Positions 50,927-59,426 of a DNA stretch of 59,426 nt are shown here, piece by piece. This DNA is from Candidatus Zixiibacteriota bacterium (lineage in GTDB: Bacteria > Zixibacteria > MSB-5A5 > GN15 > JAAZOE01). The notes under the pieces are model-generated. The model saw only the letters and a list, made by a program, of their open reading frames with translations, was not told the origin of the DNA and searched no databases. A program made the translations under genes and the position numbers. Location of the stretch: contig JAZGGI010000015.1 of NCBI GenBank assembly GCA_036480375.1, forward strand, positions 1 to 59,426, written 5' to 3'. Positions within the stretch are counted from its first letter, which is position 1, and each line of letters starts with the position of its first letter.

Positions 50927-53900
50927 ATGCGTCTGGTCATAAGTTCATTTATAGCAGTTTTGGTGTCTTTTTTATTTAATTATTCGATAGTTTCCGCCCA
51001 AACCTGGGAGCAAACTAATGGGCCGTATGGGGGATACGTGAGCTGTTTGGCCACTAACTCCTCCGGTGACGTTTTTGCCATTGTAAATGGTGATGTATTT
51101 CGTTCTATGGACAATGGCGATAATTGGACACAGATTAATAATAATCAACCACCTAATGACGTTTTAGTTCTTGCCATCAACTCCTCCGATGACGTTTTTG
51201 CCGGAACTGAGGGTGGTGTTTATCGTTCCACTGACAATGGTGATAATTGGACAATAACTGGGCTGACAGATAAAAGTGTACAGGCTCTGGCCATCAACTC
51301 TTCCGATGAAGTTTTTGCCGTGACTCATGACCATGAATTAAATGGTGTTTATCGTTCCACAGATAATGGCGATAATTGGACACAAATCAACAGCGGACTG
51401 ACAGATCTACATAAATACGCTTTGGCCATCAACTCCTCCGATGACGTTTTTGCCGGAACCGGTGGTGGTGGTGTTTTTCGTTCTACGGACAATGGCGATA
51501 ATTGGACACAAATCAACAACGGGTTGACATATACTTCTGTACGTGCTCTGGCCATAAACTCCTCCGGTGACGTTTTTGCGGGGACTTATGGTGGTGGTGT
51601 TTATCGTTCTACGGACAATGGCGATAATTGGACCCAAATCAACAATGGGCTGACACATAAATGGGTCTACTCTCTGGCCATTAATTCATCCGGTGATATT
51701 TTTGCCGGTACTTATGGTGGTGGTGTTCATCGTTCTACGGACAATGGCGATAATTGGACACAAATCAACAATGGGCTGATGAATAAAGAGGTACTGGCTC
51801 TGGCCATCAACTCAACCGGTGATATTTTTGCCGGGATTCGTGGTTATGGTATTTATCGTTCCACTGATAACGGCGATAATTGGATACAAATCAACAATGG
51901 GCTGAGGAGAATTTATATACTGTCTCTGGCCATCAACTCCTCCAGTGATATTTTCGCCGGGACTTTTGAAGGTGTTTATCGTTCTACGGACAATGGCGAT
52001 AAATGGACACAGACCAACTTTGGGCCGGCATATACTTCGGTATATGCTCTGGCCATTGACTCCTCCGGTAGCATTTTTGCTGGGACTCATGTATGGGGTG
52101 TTTTCCGTTCTACTAACAATGGCGATAGTTGGACACAAATCAATAATGGGCTGACAAATCTTTTTGTAGAGGCTCTGGCCATCAACTCAACCGGTGACGT
52201 TTTTGTCGGGACTTGGGGTGGTGCTTATCGTTCTACAGACAATGGCGATAATTGGGATCAAATTAGCAATGGCTTGCCACATTCTCAGATACTCTCTCTG
52301 GCCATCAACTCCTCCGGTGACGTTTTTGCCGGGATTTATGGTTATGGTATTTATCGTTCTACTGACAATGGCTATAATTGGACAATAACTGGGCCGACAA
52401 TTGCAAGGGTAGAAGCTCTGGCCATCAACTCCACCGGTGACATTTTTGCCGGGACTAATTTCGGTGGTGCTTATCGTTCTACAGACAATGGCGATAATTG
52501 GGATCAAATTAGCAATGGCTTGACACATTCTCATATCCTCTCTCTGGCCATTAACTCTTCCGGTGATGCTTTTGCCGGGCTTGGTGGTGGTGGTGTTTAT
52601 CGTTCTACTGACAATGGCGATAATTGGACAATAACTGGGCTGATAATTGAAAGGGTAGAAGCTCTGGCCATCAACTCCATCGGTGATGTTTTTGCCGGGA
52701 CTCATTATGGTGTTTATCGAAGGATTTGTTTATCGGATATTGATGCCGACGGCTTTTGCGACGAGACTGATAACTGCCCTTACATACCTAACGTGGTACA
52801 AGAAGATAGTGATGGCGATAATGTTGGCGATAGTTGCGATAATTGTATTAACACCTATAATCCCGATCAATCCGACAATGATGGTGATGGGAGTGGTGAC
52901 GCTTGTGATGATGACGATGATAATGATGGCGTAAATGATGTAGAAGATAATTGTATTAGCACCTATAATCCCGATCAAGCTGACAATGATGATGATGGGG
53001 ATGGTGACGCTTGTGATGATGACGACGACAATGACGGCGTAAATGATGTAGAAGATAATTGCCCCTACATTTATAATCCTGATCAAACTGATACAGATCA
53101 AAATGGTGTTGGAGATGTTTGTGATTTCATCTGTGGAGACGCCAATGGTGATGGATCTTTCAATTTAGGGGATGCCGTATTCTTAGGGAATTATATATTC
53201 GGAGGCGGTTCCCCTCCTGATCCTATGGGAGAAGGCGATGCCAGTAACGACGGAATTATTAACATTGGTGACCCCGTATATATTTGGAACTTTGTGTTTA
53301 GGGGAGGACCGGAACCTTGTACTCAATCTTTTGGCTACACTTCTGATCCGGGAATCCCGGATACTGTAAGAATTGAGTCAATTACAATTCCTTCCGGAAG
53401 TGCGGAGTCCTTTGCGGTTGAGATATATCTTTATAACGATGAAGAATTAGGAGGTCTTGGCTTACCAATCACATGGAGTTCATCTGAGGTATTTTGTGAT
53501 TCCATTTCATTTATTGGATCGCGTGATGAATCAGGCTCAGCGAATTTATATGAAGTTGATAATCCTGTGCAAAAGCTCCAGGTCGGTAGGGTGTTTATCT
53601 CAGACCCACTTCCCCCTAGTTCCGGGAATATCTGTACAATGTACTTTTCAGCTTCTGCGGCAACACCTGGCCAGGTAATAAATTTTGATTCTACCTCATT
53701 TTCTGTGCATTCTCCTTTTGTTCTTGCGCTTATAGATGGGCATATCATAGTCCCCCAATTTGAAGCGGGAAGTATTGAGATTGAAAGAGACTCTGAGGAT
53801 TATGATAATGATGGCATAACCAACGATGTTGATAATTGCCCCTATGAAGCCAACCCACTGCAGGAAGATTCCAATGGGGATGATATTGGAGACGCCTGCA

Positions 53901-54502
53901 CTTTTGCCGAAACGACGACGGATGGTCAGAATGTTGAGATCAGCCTTGGAGATGACGTAGATATCACATTTGGTGATGTCTCTAATTCCGGGACAACCGA
54001 AATGACAATAACAGCCACAGGTCCCGTTGGTCCATCTTCTTATCAGATTGTTCCGGTCAATGTGCCAACGTATTACAACTTAACTACTACAGCAACTTAC
54101 AATGGGGATATTGAAGTATGTATTAGTTATGATGATTTCGGTATGACTCTCGAAGAGGAACAGGCGTTGCAGTTATTGCATTATGATGGATTTGAATGGG
54201 TTGATATCACAACTTCTCGCGATGACGTTTTAAATATCATATGCGGCCTCACTACTTCATTATCACCTTTTATAATCGCGTTACCTATTTCTTATACGTG
54301 CGGAGACGCCAACGGAGACGGGAATGTTAATGTCGGTGACGCAGTTTATATCATCAATCATGTCTTCAAAGGAGGCCCGGCACCAGATCCGATTGAAGCT
54401 TGCGATTCCAACTGCGATGACCAATGCAACGTGGGAGATGCTGTCTATCTAATAAATCATGTATTCAGAGGTGGCCCCGAGCCGTGCGCGGGGTGTAAGT
54501 AA
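50927..54502 (+). CDS. Secreted multi-domain protein: propeller, TSP3, cohesin-like, dockerin
   Basis: This 1191-residue protein has a signal peptide (about 1-25, ending SIVSAQ). Then come 13 near-identical 40-44 residue units with (V/I)YRSTDNGDNWTQINNGL and LAINSSGDVFAGT, a BNR/sortilin-like beta-propeller pattern, to about residue 600. Next are three thrombospondin type 3 calcium-binding repeats (about 603-730; DSDGDNVGDSCDNC, rich in Asp), a first dockerin-like pair (about 735-795; GDANGDGSFNLGDAVF), a cohesin-like beta domain (about 808-945), another TSP3 repeat, a beta domain and a C-terminal dockerin pair (about 1125-1191; NVGDAVYIINHVFKGG). I chose ATG 50927 because AAAGGGCG lies just before it. 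The role is probably cell-surface or secreted binding; ligand unknown. Confidence 0.8.
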   Translation: MRLVISSFIAVLVSFLFNYSIVSAQTWEQTNGPYGGYVSCLATNSSGDVFAIVNGDVFRSMDNGDNWTQINNNQPPNDVLVLAINSSDDVFAGTEGGVYRSTDNGDNWTITGLTDKSVQALAINSSDEVFAVTHDHELNGVYRSTDNGDNWTQINSGLTDLHKYALAINSSDDVFAGTGGGGVFRSTDNGDNWTQINNGLTYTSVRALAINSSGDVFAGTYGGGVYRSTDNGDNWTQINNGLTHKWVYSLAINSSGDIFAGTYGGGVHRSTDNGDNWTQINNGLMNKEVLALAINSTGDIFAGIRGYGIYRSTDNGDNWIQINNGLRRIYILSLAINSSSDIFAGTFEGVYRSTDNGDKWTQTNFGPAYTSVYALAIDSSGSIFAGTHVWGVFRSTNNGDSWTQINNGLTNLFVEALAINSTGDVFVGTWGGAYRSTDNGDNWDQISNGLPHSQILSLAINSSGDVFAGIYGYGIYRSTDNGYNWTITGPTIARVEALAINSTGDIFAGTNFGGAYRSTDNGDNWDQISNGLTHSHILSLAINSSGDAFAGLGGGGVYRSTDNGDNWTITGLIIERVEALAINSIGDVFAGTHYGVYRRICLSDIDADGFCDETDNCPYIPNVVQEDSDGDNVGDSCDNCINTYNPDQSDNDGDGSGDACDDDDDNDGVNDVEDNCISTYNPDQADNDDDGDGDACDDDDDNDGVNDVEDNCPYIYNPDQTDTDQNGVGDVCDFICGDANGDGSFNLGDAVFLGNYIFGGGSPPDPMGEGDASNDGIINIGDPVYIWNFVFRGGPEPCTQSFGYTSDPGIPDTVRIESITIPSGSAESFAVEIYLYNDEELGGLGLPITWSSSEVFCDSISFIGSRDESGSANLYEVDNPVQKLQVGRVFISDPLPPSSGNICTMYFSASAATPGQVINFDSTSFSVHSPFVLALIDGHIIVPQFEAGSIEIERDSEDYDNDGITNDVDNCPYEANPLQEDSNGDDIGDACTFAETTTDGQNVEISLGDDVDITFGDVSNSGTTEMTITATGPVGPSSYQIVPVNVPTYYNLTTTATYNGDIEVCISYDDFGMTLEEEQALQLLHYDGFEWVDITTSRDDVLNIICGLTTSLSPFIIALPISYTCGDANGDGNVNVGDAVYIINHVFKGGPAPDPIEACDSNCDDQCNVGDAVYLINHVFRGGPEPCAGCK

Positions 54503-54621
54503 GGATCAAATTGGGGCCGGCAGCCCAATTTGCCCTGTGGCCCGTCCGAAAAATAAGCGTAGCGATTTTTCGAGTGGATTCCCGCAGGGGGCTTAACTTC
54601 AAGCCATTCCTGTCCACTTTA

Positions 54622-54636
54622 GGCTGAAACGACACA
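54622..54636 (-). mobile_element. IS3-family terminal repeat remnant
   Basis: GGCTGAAACGACACA is identical to the 5' end of the IS3 remnant at 694-708 and in the same orientation, preceded by a similar CCACTTTA. No transposase frame follows on the minus strand before the dockerin gene, so only the tip survives. Confidence 0.5.
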
Positions 54637-54923
54637 GGCTGTTGTAAAAGATTTTCTTTTCTCCCTATATACTGCGTTAAAAAGTTGCCCAAGACAATTG
54701 TGACCATGATTGTGAGTGCTGGTTCGAGAAAACCTCAGGGTATCCCAAAGAGATACAATAGGTTACAGGAATCCGTGCCTCGGTTAAAGACCTTCGAAAT
54801 TTTTTTAAGGCGGGCGGGATAAGGGGCTCCGTATTTCATATGATTTTATTGTGCAGCTACCTGCGCGTAATACGATCCCTCTGAGTGAGGTCGGATGCCG
54901 TATTTCAATTGCTACTTTTAGTA

Positions 54924-54951
54924 TTGACACAATACTCGATTATGCTATATT
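54924..54951 (+). promoter_or_regulatory. Promoter of the truncated propeller paralogue
   Basis: TTGACA (54924-54929), 16-base spacer, TATATT (54946-54951), 80 bases before the ATG at 55031. Confidence 0.55.
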
Positions 54952-55030
54952 GAAAAAGAGTCAGTTTACAGCACAGGAAATTCATTTCAAAATTAGATCG
55001 TACTCTTACCGTGCAATCAAAGGGGAAGGC

Positions 55031-55309
55031 ATGAATAGTCTGCTTATCCATCCAGACATAGTATTCCGGAGAAAATACGCTGAAGCTACCATATTCCCGG
55101 TCATTGTATTCGTATTTGCCCTATGCTCAACAATTAGTGCCCAGACCTGGGAGCAGACTAATGGGCCGTATGGAGGATTGATAAAATCAATGGCTGTAAG
55201 CTCAAATGGGTATATCTCTGCCGCGACTTATAATTATGGCGGTATCTTTCGTTCGATAGACAATGGCAATAACTGGACACACATTGGTTTGGCAAATCAT
55301 GGCTGGTAG
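55031..55309 (+). pseudogene. Truncated copy of the secreted propeller gene
   Basis: This 92-codon frame contains a signal peptide (IFPVIVFVFALCSTISAQ) and the same mature start TWEQTNGPYGG as the 50927 gene, with one propeller unit (GIFRSIDNGNNWTHIGL), then a TAG. The DNA around TGGGAGCA-ACTAATGGGCCGTATGG is nearly identical in the two genes. It keeps a good promoter and a GGGGAAGG ribosome site, so a short secreted peptide may still be made. The downstream repeats are absent, so I call it a decayed paralogue. Confidence 0.65.
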
Positions 55310-55423
55310 TTTCCTTGATATATTGAATGAAGGGTGCTCAGACATCACGGGTCAATTATGGTCGAGTGTTAGCAGAAATATCGAATCAAATTGCAGGAAA
55401 TACTTATAGTCAAAGGAGTAATT

Positions 55424-57508
55424 ATGCGAAAGATATGGATTGCAGTCGTTCCGGCGATGACAATACTGTGTTTTGCCTTGATTGCCATATGGCCGGTAAC
55501 AGGATCAGACGCCGAGACAGTAAAGCGAAACTTTGGCCCCCAAAAGGTGGGCGATATTTCAGGGGCAGGCGAAATGTCACAGTTAAAATCACTTCAAGCG
55601 GGATGTGAATTGCTTGAATATACATGCAACATTACTTACTTCTGGCCCCTTCCCAGTGAATATGGCGACGATTTTTATAATATGCGCTTTACGCCGCCTG
55701 AGCCCACGGGATGTACCTTGACACAGATTCAGATGGCATTCCACGAGGATGGAAGCATCAATGTATCGTGGCAGGGAATCGACGTCTATGTCTGGGAAGA
55801 TGATGGTTCCGGATTTCCCGGTACCGTTTTGGATATTATTCGTATTCCCGCCGAAGCTATTGCATGGTATCCATCGACTGTGATAGCTGTCCCGAATTAT
55901 CCGATCGTCCTTGGTAATGATTTCCATATCGGATATACCACGGTTGAACAGGAGGTCGATGTTTTCGCCCTCTTATCCGATGACGGTTCCTGCGGTAACC
56001 TGCGTTCATCATATTATATTGCAGGGGGCTGGCATGAGTTATTTATTGATTACGACATCGATGTCAATTTTCTGATTGCCGCCGAGATATGTTGCCCCGC
56101 CAGTACCAACGAAGTTCCTCATGTGACCAACCATCCGGAAATACTAAATCAGAGTTATTGCAGCAATCTTTACTATGATTATTTCGGTGAAGATCCCGAA
56201 GAGGACGAGATCTGGTTTGAATTTTTATCGGGGCCGGGAACCATGGACAGCGCCACCGGTGAATGGAGTTATCAGCCATCGGAAAGCGATATCGGTGATC
56301 ATCAGCTTGCCTATCAGGTCTGCGATGCGTCCGGTTGTTCGGACATAATGTACACAACCTTGATCATCGAGAATTACGAGCCGCAGATTGTCAGTCCCTG
56401 TGGCACTATCATTGAAGGCACCGCCGGTGATCGGATTCAGTATATAGTCGAGGCCATCGGTCCTGAACGCTGTGATGACCTGACTTATTATATGATGGCC
56501 GGCCCGGGGACAATTGATGCCTCCACCGGAGTATATAGCTGGGAAACAGGGCCTTCGAGTGCAGGCGTGGATATAGTAACGATTGGAGTAAGCGACGGTT
56601 TTACGGATGTTGCGTGCGATTTCATTGTCGATGTGGCTGAAGAGGGCGTCTGCGGCGATGCCAACGGCGATGGAAGTATAAATGTCGGTGATGCGGTGTT
56701 TCTCATAAGCCATGTCTTTAAGGGTGGTCCTCCACCCGATCCCTTTTCATCCGGTGACGCCAACGGCGATGGAGGTGTAAATGTTGGTGACGCGGTGTAT
56801 ATTATCAGCCATGTTTTCAAGGACGGGCCGGAACCGTGTGCCATTGTGGAACCTTGTTGCGATGCGCCCCCTTGTATGCCTAATCCCGTCATTCCGGTTA
56901 CATATGACAAAATTGCCAGTCCCACGGCCAATTGCGGCGGGAATTTCGGCTTGTGGGAAGGCTGGACAATGACTGCCCAATACGCAGCCTGTTGCCTTGA
57001 CGGAGTTACCTGGCAAATGCGCGTGGAAAAAGTTAGGCGCCCATATTCCATTTCGGTCTGTGCGCGGGGCAGAACCGATATCAATTCGGCGGATGATGTC
57101 GACAATGTTGCCGACTGCCAAAGTGTTGTTGCCGATCTTGAATTCACTGGAGCTCCGGCCCCGGGCAGGCCTGCCAAGGTCACCTATACCTCTACTGATT
57201 GCACCGAGGACCATGAGCAGAAACATCAGGACGAATCCCAAACGGCCATCGATGCCGCCTGGGTGGCAGGCGAAGCCGCTATCGAAGCTCTCACAGTGGC
57301 ATGTGTCGTACCAGAATGCGATACGCCGGCCGAAGCGGTAGCGGCTATGATAGCGGCAGCGAATGCATCACTTGCGGCGACGCAGGCAACCGCGTGGGCC
57401 AATACTCCCAACCATGGCCCGCCGGATACCAGCGGCGCCTACGCGGCTCAAAAGGCATGTCATGATGCCCTCATAGCCGCCTTGAAGGCTGCTCATCCCG
57501 GATGCTGA
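55424..57508 (+). CDS. Secreted dockerin protein with C-terminal HExxH domain
   Basis: This 694-residue protein has a signal peptide (about 1-30), a beta domain (about 60-225; TPPEPTGCTLTQIQMAFHED, IDVYVWEDDGSGFPGTVLDI), two Ig/cadherin-like domains (about 225-405; GPGTMDSATGEWSYQPSESD, GPGTIDASTGVYSWETGPSS) and a dockerin pair (about 408-470; GDANGDGSINVGDAVFLISH). The Cys-rich C-terminal domain contains DHEQKHQDE (His597, Glu598, His601), an HExxH zinc-protease motif, then an Ala-rich helical part with paired Cys. Metallopeptidase activity is inferred from that motif and the Cys-flanked setting. The start at 55424 follows AAAGGAG. The dockerin would tether it to a cohesin partner, perhaps the cohesin-like domain of the gene upstream. 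Confidence 0.72.
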   Translation: MRKIWIAVVPAMTILCFALIAIWPVTGSDAETVKRNFGPQKVGDISGAGEMSQLKSLQAGCELLEYTCNITYFWPLPSEYGDDFYNMRFTPPEPTGCTLTQIQMAFHEDGSINVSWQGIDVYVWEDDGSGFPGTVLDIIRIPAEAIAWYPSTVIAVPNYPIVLGNDFHIGYTTVEQEVDVFALLSDDGSCGNLRSSYYIAGGWHELFIDYDIDVNFLIAAEICCPASTNEVPHVTNHPEILNQSYCSNLYYDYFGEDPEEDEIWFEFLSGPGTMDSATGEWSYQPSESDIGDHQLAYQVCDASGCSDIMYTTLIIENYEPQIVSPCGTIIEGTAGDRIQYIVEAIGPERCDDLTYYMMAGPGTIDASTGVYSWETGPSSAGVDIVTIGVSDGFTDVACDFIVDVAEEGVCGDANGDGSINVGDAVFLISHVFKGGPPPDPFSSGDANGDGGVNVGDAVYIISHVFKDGPEPCAIVEPCCDAPPCMPNPVIPVTYDKIASPTANCGGNFGLWEGWTMTAQYAACCLDGVTWQMRVEKVRRPYSISVCARGRTDINSADDVDNVADCQSVVADLEFTGAPAPGRPAKVTYTSTDCTEDHEQKHQDESQTAIDAAWVAGEAAIEALTVACVVPECDTPAEAVAAMIAAANASLAATQATAWANTPNHGPPDTSGAYAAQKACHDALIAALKAAHPGC

Positions 57509-57540
57509 AGAAGATAGAAGTGTATTAAAGGGAGTAAAAA

Positions 57541-58326
57541 GTGCGAAAACGTAGATATATAAGCATATACCTGATTTCATTCTTTTTCGTCGTATGTATG
57601 TCGGCAAAACTCCTGGGAGACGCTCCGCGACAGCCAACCTCTCAGGAGTTGCTGGCCGGCATGGGATATGACGCAACCAACGAAGGGTTGGGCAAAGCCC
57701 TTGACAGCAGTGATCCATGGGCCCAGATCTATTCCCTGATGATCCTTCAGGAAAACAATGATCCTACTTATCTGGAGGTGGCGATATCATTATTGGGATC
57801 GACATCCGTCAAAGTTCAGCTCGAGGCTGCCAAGCTTCTGTCTCAGTTTGATCGTATTAAGGGAATCAGATGGCTGGAGAAATGGGAAGATTTTGAGACT
57901 GACTGGTCTTCTCCCTTTACCGATACCGCCCACGCCGTACTTGACGCCGCCAGCGCCCTGGCTGCCAGAGGTGACGAACGATTGCACATGCACATCCGGC
58001 CATTACTACAGCACAAGTTTTGGTCGGTCCGCATGCATGCCGCGCGTGCTCTGGGTGATTTTGGGAATACTGACGATCCGGAACTTGAGGCCACCTGGAT
58101 AATATCTGTCGATGTGGCCCTGGAAGCATTAAAAGGCGGGACTGACAGAGAGGATTTCGTTGAACTTTATCTCACCTGGTTAGTTAGCTCTCTCTTCCGG
58201 CAAGCCAATATAACGCCAGGTATGACCGAGAAGTTTGCCGAACTTGCCGCATACGATCACCCGGTTGTCTGCAATACAATTGGAAAAAAGATATCAGAAT
58301 ACGATGCCAATAGCGATGAAAATTAG
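57541..58326 (+). CDS. Exported HEAT-repeat protein
   Basis: This 261-residue protein has a signal peptide or anchor (about 7-26, YISIYLISFFFVVCMSAKLL) followed by helical HEAT-like repeats: SDPWAQIYSLMILQENNDPT, STSVKVQLEAAKLLSQFDRI, HKFWSVRMHAARALGDFGNT. HEAT arrays bind proteins. The start is GTG with GGGAG upstream, 32 bases after the HExxH gene, so the two are probably cotranscribed. An IS3 remnant follows directly. Confidence 0.75.
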   Translation: MRKRRYISIYLISFFFVVCMSAKLLGDAPRQPTSQELLAGMGYDATNEGLGKALDSSDPWAQIYSLMILQENNDPTYLEVAISLLGSTSVKVQLEAAKLLSQFDRIKGIRWLEKWEDFETDWSSPFTDTAHAVLDAASALAARGDERLHMHIRPLLQHKFWSVRMHAARALGDFGNTDDPELEATWIISVDVALEALKGGTDREDFVELYLTWLVSSLFRQANITPGMTEKFAELAAYDHPVVCNTIGKKISEYDANSDEN

Positions 58327-58391
58327 GACGATAATCATCACGAGCATTGATGGTATATAATCCCCAGCCATGAATGGATTGGGTTACCGGG

Positions 58392-59040
58392 TGTACGTCG
58401 TCAGACAATTCGGACAAGTTGTATTAAAATTTAAGACATAGTTTGTCTCATGGCAATAGCTTTTTTGTAGTTTCGTTTTCTTTGTTTCATCGTTCGTTCT
58501 TTGATTCGATCCCTTTCCTTCAGTATTCGCACCGCCCGGCCAGTGTAGACATCGACCGGGGTCACATTGTCCAGCGATTCATGGTATCTTTCATAATTGT
58601 AGTATTCCACAAAGGATTCAATCTGAGCCTTCAAATCATCCGGTGAATAATAGTTGTCCAAGAGAAGGATGTTTTTCATCGACCGATGATAGCGCTCGAT
58701 CTTCCCCTGAGTCATGGGATGATATGGCCGACCACGAGTGTGTGTCAGTCCATTGTCAGCCAGGTAGTTCTTCAGCTCACCGGAGATATAACACGGGCCA
58801 TTGTCGGACAGCAATCTCGGCCGGTGCCGGACATAGGCATGATCTACGCCTGATTCAGCGATGGCCATGTCGATCGTCTACTTGACATCCATTGCTGACA
58901 TGCCACGGCAGAGTCTCCACGACAAAATATACCGGGAATAATCATCCAGCACCGTCGACAGGTAATACCAATCCCAGTGGACCACTTTCAGGTAAGTGAA
59001 ATCGGTTTGCCACATCTGGTTGATGCGAGTTGTCGGCGAA
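58392..59040 (-). mobile_element. IS3-family element, truncated orfB part
   Basis: It reads on the minus strand. The 3' end lies near 58392 (TGTACGTCGTCAGAC, loosely inverted to the other IS end). The 5' side breaks at about 59040, where palindromic repeat DNA begins. orfA is missing. Related to the scar at 3768-3905. Confidence 0.65.
58431..59040 (-). pseudogene. IS3-family OrfB transposase, nonsense-disrupted and truncated
   Basis: The integrase core is clear. MWQTDFTYLKV (first Asp), VLDDYSRYILSW, LLSDNGPCYISGEL (second Asp), GKIERYHRSMKNILLLD (Glu), YNYERYHESLDNVTPVDVY is the usual IS3 C-terminus. A TAG at 58878-58880 (minus strand) splits the frame between the first and second catalytic Asp, and the 5' end is missing from about 59040. 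It cannot make an active transposase. Confidence 0.8.
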
Positions 59041-59368
59041 AACATTATTTCGTCATTGCGAATTCCCCGTAAAACGGGGAATGTGGCAATCTATGGCTTT
59101 AAAATACAGATCGCCACGTTAGCCGTCGGTCTCCTCGTGATAACCGGATTTATTCGATTTTTTCAATAGTTATCCACATTTTCATTTTTGAAAAATCCCT
59201 GTAATTTATAATTGTCTATAGGGTTGTGGCGAATTGGGTTCGTTTTGTTCTTTTTAGTACTTGCCCTGCTTGTTCCTTTTATTTTGCGGCATAATATGAA
59301 GAGGTGGTTGCAGGATTTTGGACAATGTGTTAAGGTGGAAATGAGACATTATTATGAGGAGCTTAAGT
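59041..59368. other. Repeat-rich spacer between two transposase remnants
   Basis: It contains a palindrome ATTCCCCGT/ACGGGGAAT (59062-59082), the second 98-base dispersed repeat (59152-59250) with its DnaA-box match, and about 120 bases without assignable content before the next transposase start. Confidence 0.5.
59152..59250 (+). repeat. 98-bp dispersed repeat copy 2, with a DnaA-box match
   Basis: Copy of 50345-50442. TTATCCACA at 59170-59178. Differences accumulate toward the right end. Confidence 0.75.
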
Positions 59369-59426
59369 ATGAGAAAGCGACGAAGTTTTTCCGCCGAATT
59401 TAAGTTCCGAGTTGCGCTTGAGGCAT
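59369..59426 (+). CDS. Start of another IS3-type OrfA (runs off the window)
   Basis: Nineteen codons, MRKRRSFSAEFKFRVALEA, match the beginning of IS3-family OrfA proteins (RR.FSAEFKA.VALEAL). A GAGGAG ribosome site lies 7 bases upstream. The rest is beyond the window, so completeness is unknown. Confidence 0.7.
   Translation, partial: MRKRRSFSAEFKFRVALEA

Larger units (their letters stand above)
54503..55030. other. Gene-free spacer with an IS end
   Basis: No gene is supported. An IS3-type terminal repeat (54622-54636) borders about 130 bases of probable element remnant on its left. A promoter for the truncated paralogue lies at 54924-54951. Confidence 0.45.

Noticed and set aside
51349-52705. 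Minus-strand frames across the propeller gene
   Set aside because: They mirror the tandem repeats of the real gene, with repeated low-information phrases such as IIAIVRRT.
51050-52720. CRISPR-like tandem repetition
   Set aside because: The repeats are contiguous coding units with no unique spacers and encode propeller repeats; no cas genes are present.
56488-57241. 231- and 164-codon minus-strand frames opposite the HExxH gene
   Set aside because: Shadows of the plus-strand gene with high GC third positions in the wrong phase; no start signals.
59212-59403. 63-codon hydrophobic frame at the right edge
   Set aside because: It begins inside a dispersed repeat and overlaps the transposase start; no ribosome site.

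Overview
The window looks like a chromosomal contig from a Gram-negative, uncultivated bacterium of the FCB superphylum; candidate phylum Zixibacteria or a close relative is my best guess. The reasons are a fused LpxC-FabZ gene inside a full lipid A/Kdo operon, a short principal sigma factor without region 1.1, and exported proteins whose dockerin-like modules have the GDANGDG...NVGDAVYLINHVFKGG style I associate with that group. This is inference from sequence style, not a placement.

Layout. (1) 1-4.1 kb is a scarred accessory edge: the 3' half of an initiator-type tRNA, a 52-bp direct repeat, IS3-family and ISNCY-like transposase remnants, a DUF5680 gene, a TPR fragment and a two-domain retropepsin-like protease. 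(2) 4.2-14 kb: valS, a convergent minus-strand group with a 1450-residue double GT-C membrane protein, a sodium/solute symporter with a 37-residue companion, and a polytopic membrane protein. (3) 14-23.3 kb: a HAMP protein, a TPR protein with a homogenised repeat array, a YbdG-type MscS channel, GYD, DUF2089 and SHOCT-like genes, a lipoprotein, and a PAS-PAS-LuxR regulator beside the ghost of a paralogue. (4) 23.8-26.4 kb: an intact 2552-bp IS1-like transposon with 16-bp inverted repeats and an 8-bp target duplication. It carries a GIY-YIG-like gene, two other cargo genes, a likely small RNA and a structured transposase leader with a Pro4-ending peptide. It splits an otherwise open reading frame. 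(5) 26.6-37.5 kb: a methyltransferase, a SnoaL-like lipoprotein, then the minus-strand housekeeping series aspS-phoH-pgpH-ybeY-CBS protein and degQ-rpoD. (6) 37.7-50.3 kb: a PtsN-like protein, two envelope proteins, then lpxC/fabZ-lpxA-oxidoreductase-lpxB-waaA-lpxK-nadB-guaA, tightly packed on the plus strand. (7) 50.3-59.4 kb: dispersed palindromic repeats, a 1191-residue secreted propeller/TSP3/cohesin/dockerin protein and its truncated copy, a secreted dockerin protein with a C-terminal HExxH motif, a HEAT-repeat protein and more IS3 debris.

How it fits together. The core is a cell-envelope neighbourhood: lipid A and Kdo synthesis, a glycosyltransferase, HtrA quality control, 7TM-HD cyclic-nucleotide turnover, a mechanosensitive channel and many exported proteins. 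The edges and the 23.8-26.4 kb island carry mobile DNA. The best candidate for something undescribed is the IS1-like element, where a consensus promoter, a long extended hairpin and an intrinsic terminator outline a roughly 115-nt RNA, and a 22-codon Pro4 peptide followed by three hairpins precedes the transposase.
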